Below are positions 7,094 through 9,657 of a stretch of 9,657 bases of DNA, in pieces. The stretch is from contig RFIU01000243.1 of assembly GCA_003695555.1 (NCBI GenBank), positions 1-9,657 of the forward strand, given 5' to 3'. The notes below the pieces were generated by a model. The model did not search any database. It was not told where the DNA came from and was given only the letters and a program-made list of their open reading frames with translations. Every line of letters begins with the position of its first letter. Within the stretch, counting starts at the first letter, position 1. This stretch comes from Alphaproteobacteria bacterium. GTDB taxonomy: Bacteria > Pseudomonadota > Alphaproteobacteria > Sphingomonadales > Rhodothalassiaceae. Made by a program: the position numbers and the translations under genes.

Positions 7094-8071
7094 ATGGGAG
7101 AAGGGCGCATGCCGTCTTGCGATGATAGCGGGCTGTGCGGGACCGACAGCGGGACCGCGGACAGCACAAGCGGATCCCGGACGGTCACCGTTCCCGACGC
7201 CGCGGCGCTGGCCCGTCTCGAAACCGATCCGGCAGCGCTGGAACGGCGTTTGCGCCGGGCGCTCGACGATGGCGAGATCGTCACCTGGTTTCAGCCGCAG
7301 GTGCGCTTGGATGATCGATCCCTTGTCGGTTTCGAGGCGCTGGTGCGCTGGCACCATCCCGAATTCGGCCTGTTGATGCCGGCCCGCTTCATCCGTGTCG
7401 CCGAGCGTCGCGGGATCGCCGCCGAGCTGGATCTCTTCGGCCTCGAACAGGGGGTGGGTCTGCTTCAGCAGCTGGACGGCGATGCCGCCGGGCCGAGGCC
7501 GCCTCTTCACCTTTCGGCCAACATCACGCCGGATTTCGCCGCCGCGCGCGGCTTTGCCGATCGGGTTTCAGACATTGTCGCTCGCGCTGGCATGCCGCCC
7601 GAGCGCATCACCCTGGAGATCACCGAGCGTGGTCCGATCGCCAACTGGCGTACCGCCTGGCGCAATGTCCGTCGCCTGCGCCGCGCCGGTTTCCGCATCG
7701 CGCTCGACGACTTCGGGGCGGGCTATTCCTCCCTCGGCCTGCTCAAGGAACTGCCGGTTGACGAGATCAAGGTCGATCGCCTCTTCCTGCGCCGCGGCGC
7801 GCCCGAAGACATTGCGATCCTGACCGCGATCCTTCAGATCGCCCGCACGCTGAAGCTGCATGTTCTCGCCGAAGGGGTCGAGAATGCCGAGCAGGAGCAG
7901 CGTCTGCGTGCGCTCGGCTGCGAGATGGTGCAGGGCTTTCGCTACGGTCGGCCGATGCCCATCGAAGAGGTGCCGGAATTCGTGGCCCGCTGGCCGGCCG
8001 GTGCCCCCTTCATGCAGAAAGCGGATGTCGCAATGCCGGAGCCAGCGCCGGGGATTGGAGACGGATTGTGA
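7094..8071 (+). CDS. Stand-alone EAL-domain cyclic-di-GMP phosphodiesterase
   Basis: This 325-residue protein is a single EAL domain (about residues 50-300), which hydrolyses c-di-GMP to pGpG. It has a short, Ser/Asp/Thr-rich, probably disordered N-terminus and no GGDEF, PAS, REC or membrane segment. The catalytic set is complete: E81 in FEALVRW, N143 in SANITPDF, E175 and E178 in LEITE, D205 and D206 in LDDFGAGYSSL (metal and loop 6), K226 in DEIKVDR, E260 in LAEGVEN, and Q280 in MVQGF. An active enzyme is therefore expected, not a degenerate effector. The ATG at 7094 is used here; the ATG at 7109 (residue 6) has better-placed purines (GGGAG, 7096-7100) and may be the true start. It lies 19 bases after the M14 gene and overlaps the DsbA-like start by four bases (GTGA), so it is co-translated with metabolic enzymes. 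Confidence 0.93.
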   Translation: MGEGRMPSCDDSGLCGTDSGTADSTSGSRTVTVPDAAALARLETDPAALERRLRRALDDGEIVTWFQPQVRLDDRSLVGFEALVRWHHPEFGLLMPARFIRVAERRGIAAELDLFGLEQGVGLLQQLDGDAAGPRPPLHLSANITPDFAAARGFADRVSDIVARAGMPPERITLEITERGPIANWRTAWRNVRRLRRAGFRIALDDFGAGYSSLGLLKELPVDEIKVDRLFLRRGAPEDIAILTAILQIARTLKLHVLAEGVENAEQEQRLRALGCEMVQGFRYGRPMPIEEVPEFVARWPAGAPFMQKADVAMPEPAPGIGDGL

Positions 8072-8724
8072 ATGTCCTTACTCTCGATATCGTTTCTGAC
8101 GTGATCTGCCCCTGGTGCTGGATCGGCAAGCGACGGCTGGAAAGAGCGCTTGCCGATGAAGCCGAGGCCGCCGCCCGCCTCGACATCCGCTGGCGGCCCT
8201 GGCAGCTCGCCCCCGGCCTGCCGGCGGAAGGTATCGATCGGCGCGCCTATTATGCGCGAAAATTTCCCGACCCCGAACAGCGCCGGCGGATCGAGGAACG
8301 TCTGCTCGACGAAGGCCGTTCGGTCGGGATCACCTTCGCATTCGAATGGATCGAGCGCGTTCCCGATACCTTCGACGCCCATCGTCTGATCCGCTGGGCC
8401 GCCTCGGCCGGGTGCCAGCCGGCGGTGGTCGAGGCGCTGTTCGCCGCCTATTTCACGCATGGGCGCAATCTCGGTTCACGCAAGGTCCTGCTCGAAGTGG
8501 CCGCCGAGTGCGGAATGGATGCCGAGCTCGTCGCCCGGCTGTTCGCCGAGGATCGCGATCGCGATCTGGTCACGCGTGAGATCGCGGCGGCCACCGAGAT
8601 GGGCATTTCAGGCGTCCCGACCTTCATTTTCGCCGGGCGCTATGCGCTTCAGGGAGCACAGCCGAGCGCGACGTTCCGCGATATTCTGCACCGCATCGAA
8701 GGGACCGGCATGATGGCCGGGTGA
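8068..8724 (+). CDS. DsbA-family oxidoreductase, FrnE-like, cytoplasmic
   Basis: This 218-residue thioredoxin-fold protein is of the DsbA/FrnE (2-hydroxychromene-2-carboxylate isomerase-like) family. The N-terminus LTLDIVSDVICPWCWIGKRR (residues 4-23) carries a CPWC redox motif at 14-17. A helical insert follows, then GISGVPTFIF (179-188) with the cis-proline P184 that flanks the active site in DsbA folds. There is no signal peptide, so it works in the cytoplasm, unlike classical DsbA. FrnE-like proteins act as disulfide isomerases or oxidoreductases, and some are linked to oxidative or metal stress; the native partner here is unknown. The start is the GTG at 8068, overlapping the EAL stop as GTGA, with GGAG (8057-8060) seven bases upstream. 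It is the last gene of the plus-strand unit and faces erpA across 19 bases. Length and motifs are normal for the family. Confidence 0.92.
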   Translation: MNVLTLDIVSDVICPWCWIGKRRLERALADEAEAAARLDIRWRPWQLAPGLPAEGIDRRAYYARKFPDPEQRRRIEERLLDEGRSVGITFAFEWIERVPDTFDAHRLIRWAASAGCQPAVVEALFAAYFTHGRNLGSRKVLLEVAAECGMDAELVARLFAEDRDRDLVTREIAAATEMGISGVPTFIFAGRYALQGAQPSATFRDILHRIEGTGMMAG

Positions 8725-8743
8725 GCGATCGCAGAGATCGGCT
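8724..8743. terminator. Weak stem-loop between convergent dsbA-like and erpA genes
   Basis: CGATC (8726-8730) pairs with GATCG (8736-8740) around GCAGA, and AG/CT can extend it past one bulged G. It fills the whole 19-base gap between two facing stop codons, where a shared terminator would be expected. There is no T tract on either strand, so intrinsic termination is uncertain. Confidence 0.3.
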
Positions 8744-9094
8744 TCAGGCAAGAGCGAAGCTCGAGCCGCAGCCGCAGGACGATTGCGCATTGGGATTGTT
8801 GACCCGGAAGGAGGCGCCGATCAGATCCTCGACATAATCGACCTCGCTGCCGAGCAGATGAAGCAGCGAGAGGCCGTCCACCAATACCCGTACGCCGTGC
8901 TGGACAGATTCGATATCGCCGTCCTGCGCTTCTTCGGTCAGGTCGAACTGATAGGAAAAACCGGCACACCCGCCACCATTGACTGCAATGCGAAAGGCAA
9001 GGGCATCCATCGCCCGTCCTTCGGCAGCGATCAGATCCTTCAGGCGCTTCGCGGCGCGTTCGGTGATCCGGACGGGGGGTGGCTGTTTGCTCAT
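8744..9094 (-). CDS. erpA: Iron-sulfur cluster insertion protein, A-type carrier (ErpA/HesB-IscA family)
   Basis: This 116-residue protein carries Fe-S clusters from the assembly scaffold to apo-enzymes. The A-type carrier signature is complete: C43 in VNGGGCAGFSYQF, and C107 and C109 in SSCGCGSSF at the C-terminus. The opening VRITERAAKRLKDLIA (8-23) and VDGLSLLHLLGSEVDYVEDL (72-91) are also typical. ErpA is preferred over IscA or SufA because no isc or suf genes adjoin it and alphaproteobacteria usually carry a lone erpA; the distinction is not certain by eye. I place the start at the ATG at 9094, with AAGGA a few bases upstream, rather than the ATG at 9130, which would add 12 non-conserved residues. 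A promoter candidate lies at 9150-9177. It is convergent with the DsbA-like gene and divergent from the S10 gene. Confidence 0.92.
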   Translation of the reverse strand: MSKQPPPVRITERAAKRLKDLIAAEGRAMDALAFRIAVNGGGCAGFSYQFDLTEEAQDGDIESVQHGVRVLVDGLSLLHLLGSEVDYVEDLIGASFRVNNPNAQSSCGCGSSFALA

Positions 9095-9149
9095 GATCGT
9101 CCTTGCGCTGTGGATGGGATGTCGTCGCATCCTGCTTTCCAGCTTCGTT

Positions 9150-9177
9150 CATGTAATGCCGGGGCCGGGCATGTCAA
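9150..9177 (-). promoter_or_regulatory. Candidate erpA promoter with dyad in the spacer
   Basis: On the minus strand, a perfect TTGACA (9177-9172) is followed by 16 bases and TACATG (9155-9150). Transcription would start near 9143, about 48 bases before the erpA ATG. The spacer is almost filled by ATGCCGGGGCCGGGCAT (9156-9172), in which seven of eight base pairs are symmetric. A repressor bound there would block the promoter. The regulator is not identified. Confidence 0.45.
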
Positions 9178-9234
9178 TCGGGGGGCTGGTGCGACGAAAC
9201 GTGGTTGCAGTGCGACCGCCGGTCTCATCGCCAT

Positions 9235-9264
9235 TTGACAGGCGCGCTGCGCCGGCGCGAGACT
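9235..9264 (+). promoter_or_regulatory. Candidate promoter of the S10 peptidase gene
   Basis: A perfect TTGACA lies at 9235-9240, and GAGACT (9259-9264) sits 18 bases later as a weak -10 with three of six matches. Transcription would start near 9271, some 58 bases before the ATG. The spacer holds GGCGC-GCT-GCGCC (9241-9253), a small inverted repeat. Confidence 0.3.
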
Positions 9265-9272
9265 TGCCGGAT

Positions 9273-9300
9273 ACGAGATCTCCACGAGATCCACGAGAAG
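9273..9300 (+). repeat. Short imperfect tandem repeat before the S10 gene
   Basis: ACGAGATC occurs at 9273-9280 and again at 9284-9291, followed by ACGAGAAG at 9293-9300. Spacings are 11 and 9 bases. The first copy contains the palindrome GAGATCTC (9275-9282). It lies in the presumed 5' leader of the S10 gene; function is unknown and chance is possible. Confidence 0.5.
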
Positions 9301-9328
9301 AGAAACTTTCCAGGAAAGGGGCACGTCC

Positions 9329-9657
9329 ATGTCACGTCATCGCCATTCCTCCTTCGCGGTCATCGCCGCCCTGTTGCTCGCCACCGCCATGCCGTCCAAA
9401 CCGTCCCTGGCGGCGCCGGCCGATGCGTCAAAGCCGGCCAGCGCCGGGCAGGCGCAGGCCTGTCCGACGCTGTTCACCCCCGAAACCCATGAAAGCGAGG
9501 GAACGGTCACCATCGGCAAGCGGCGGATCGCCTATCGGGCGGTCGCCGGCACCCTCGTCGTTCACGCCAAGGGCTGGCAGGACGGGGTTCCCTGCCCGCC
9601 GGCCGGTGGCAAGGAAGGGGCGAAGGGACCGAAGCCGGAAGCGGCGATGAGCTATGT
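9329..9657 (+). CDS. S10-family serine carboxypeptidase-like protein, secreted (3' end outside window)
   Basis: Only the first 109 residues are present. Residues 1-29 are a signal peptide (MSRHRHSS, then FAVIAALLLATAM, ending PSLA before AP), so the protein is exported. After a low-complexity Ala/Lys linker, GTVTIGKRRIAYRAVAGTLV (58-77) matches the opening 'vtigGk.i.Y.a.aGtl' of bacterial S10 peptidases, and AMSYV at the cut edge fits their following 'FYVaY'. The family are serine carboxypeptidases with a Ser-Asp-His triad, all of which would lie beyond the window. Between these blocks is a Lys/Gly/Pro-rich stretch (about 80-104, with C89) that is longer than I recall in relatives. The ATG at 9329 follows AGGAAAGGGG (9312-9321). 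The family call depends on a short N-terminal match and is moderate. Confidence 0.62.
   Translation, partial: MSRHRHSSFAVIAALLLATAMPSKPSLAAPADASKPASAGQAQACPTLFTPETHESEGTVTIGKRRIAYRAVAGTLVVHAKGWQDGVPCPPAGGKEGAKGPKPEAAMSY

Noticed and set aside
6157..7284. A 375-residue minus-strand open frame across the M14 and EAL genes
   Set aside because: It spans the junction of two well-supported plus-strand genes and shows no recognisable domain, as expected for an antisense shadow.
9095..9130. The ATG at 9130 as the start of erpA
   Set aside because: It would add 12 residues not seen in A-type carriers, while the ATG at 9094 has AAGGA at the right distance.

Overview
This GC-rich window looks like the chromosome of an alphaproteobacterium, probably of the Hyphomicrobiales (Rhizobiales) type. 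That placement is inferred from codon usage, an A-type iron-sulfur carrier of the ErpA class, a small FlgC-like protein next to valS, and the protein types present; no rRNA or marker phylogeny is available here. There are ten genes, two cut by the window ends, packed with short spacers. I see no tRNA, rRNA, CRISPR array, insertion sequence or phage gene.

Left block (minus strand, read right to left, 4379 to 1): a 104-residue protein resembling the two ends of a flagellar rod protein without its core; valS (valyl-tRNA synthetase) after a 150-base leader with a candidate promoter; a 294-residue protein with a gamma-glutamylcyclotransferase-like signature, 33 bases after valS; and the N-terminal part of an exported cyclophilin-type peptidyl-prolyl isomerase. 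The last three could share a transcript.

Middle block (plus strand, 4611 to 8724): four tightly packed genes, overlapping by 17 bases, separated by 19, then overlapping by 4. They encode a GCS2-family (glutamate-cysteine ligase type) amidoligase, an M14/AstE-like zinc hydrolase, a stand-alone EAL-domain cyclic-di-GMP phosphodiesterase with all its catalytic residues, and a cytoplasmic DsbA/FrnE-like thiol oxidoreductase with a CPWC site. An enzyme likely to make an amide bond is thus coupled to one likely to cleave an amide or acyl-amino acid bond, with a signalling enzyme and a thiol enzyme in the same transcript. This is the least explained part of the window and the best candidate for a new system. 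The substrate cannot be read from the sequence.

Right block: erpA (minus strand) converges on the middle operon with only 19 bases between stop codons. It is divergent from a secreted S10-family serine carboxypeptidase-like gene that runs off the right end. The 234 bases between them hold a candidate erpA promoter with a near-perfect dyad in its spacer, a TTGACA box for the S10 gene and a short tandem repeat.
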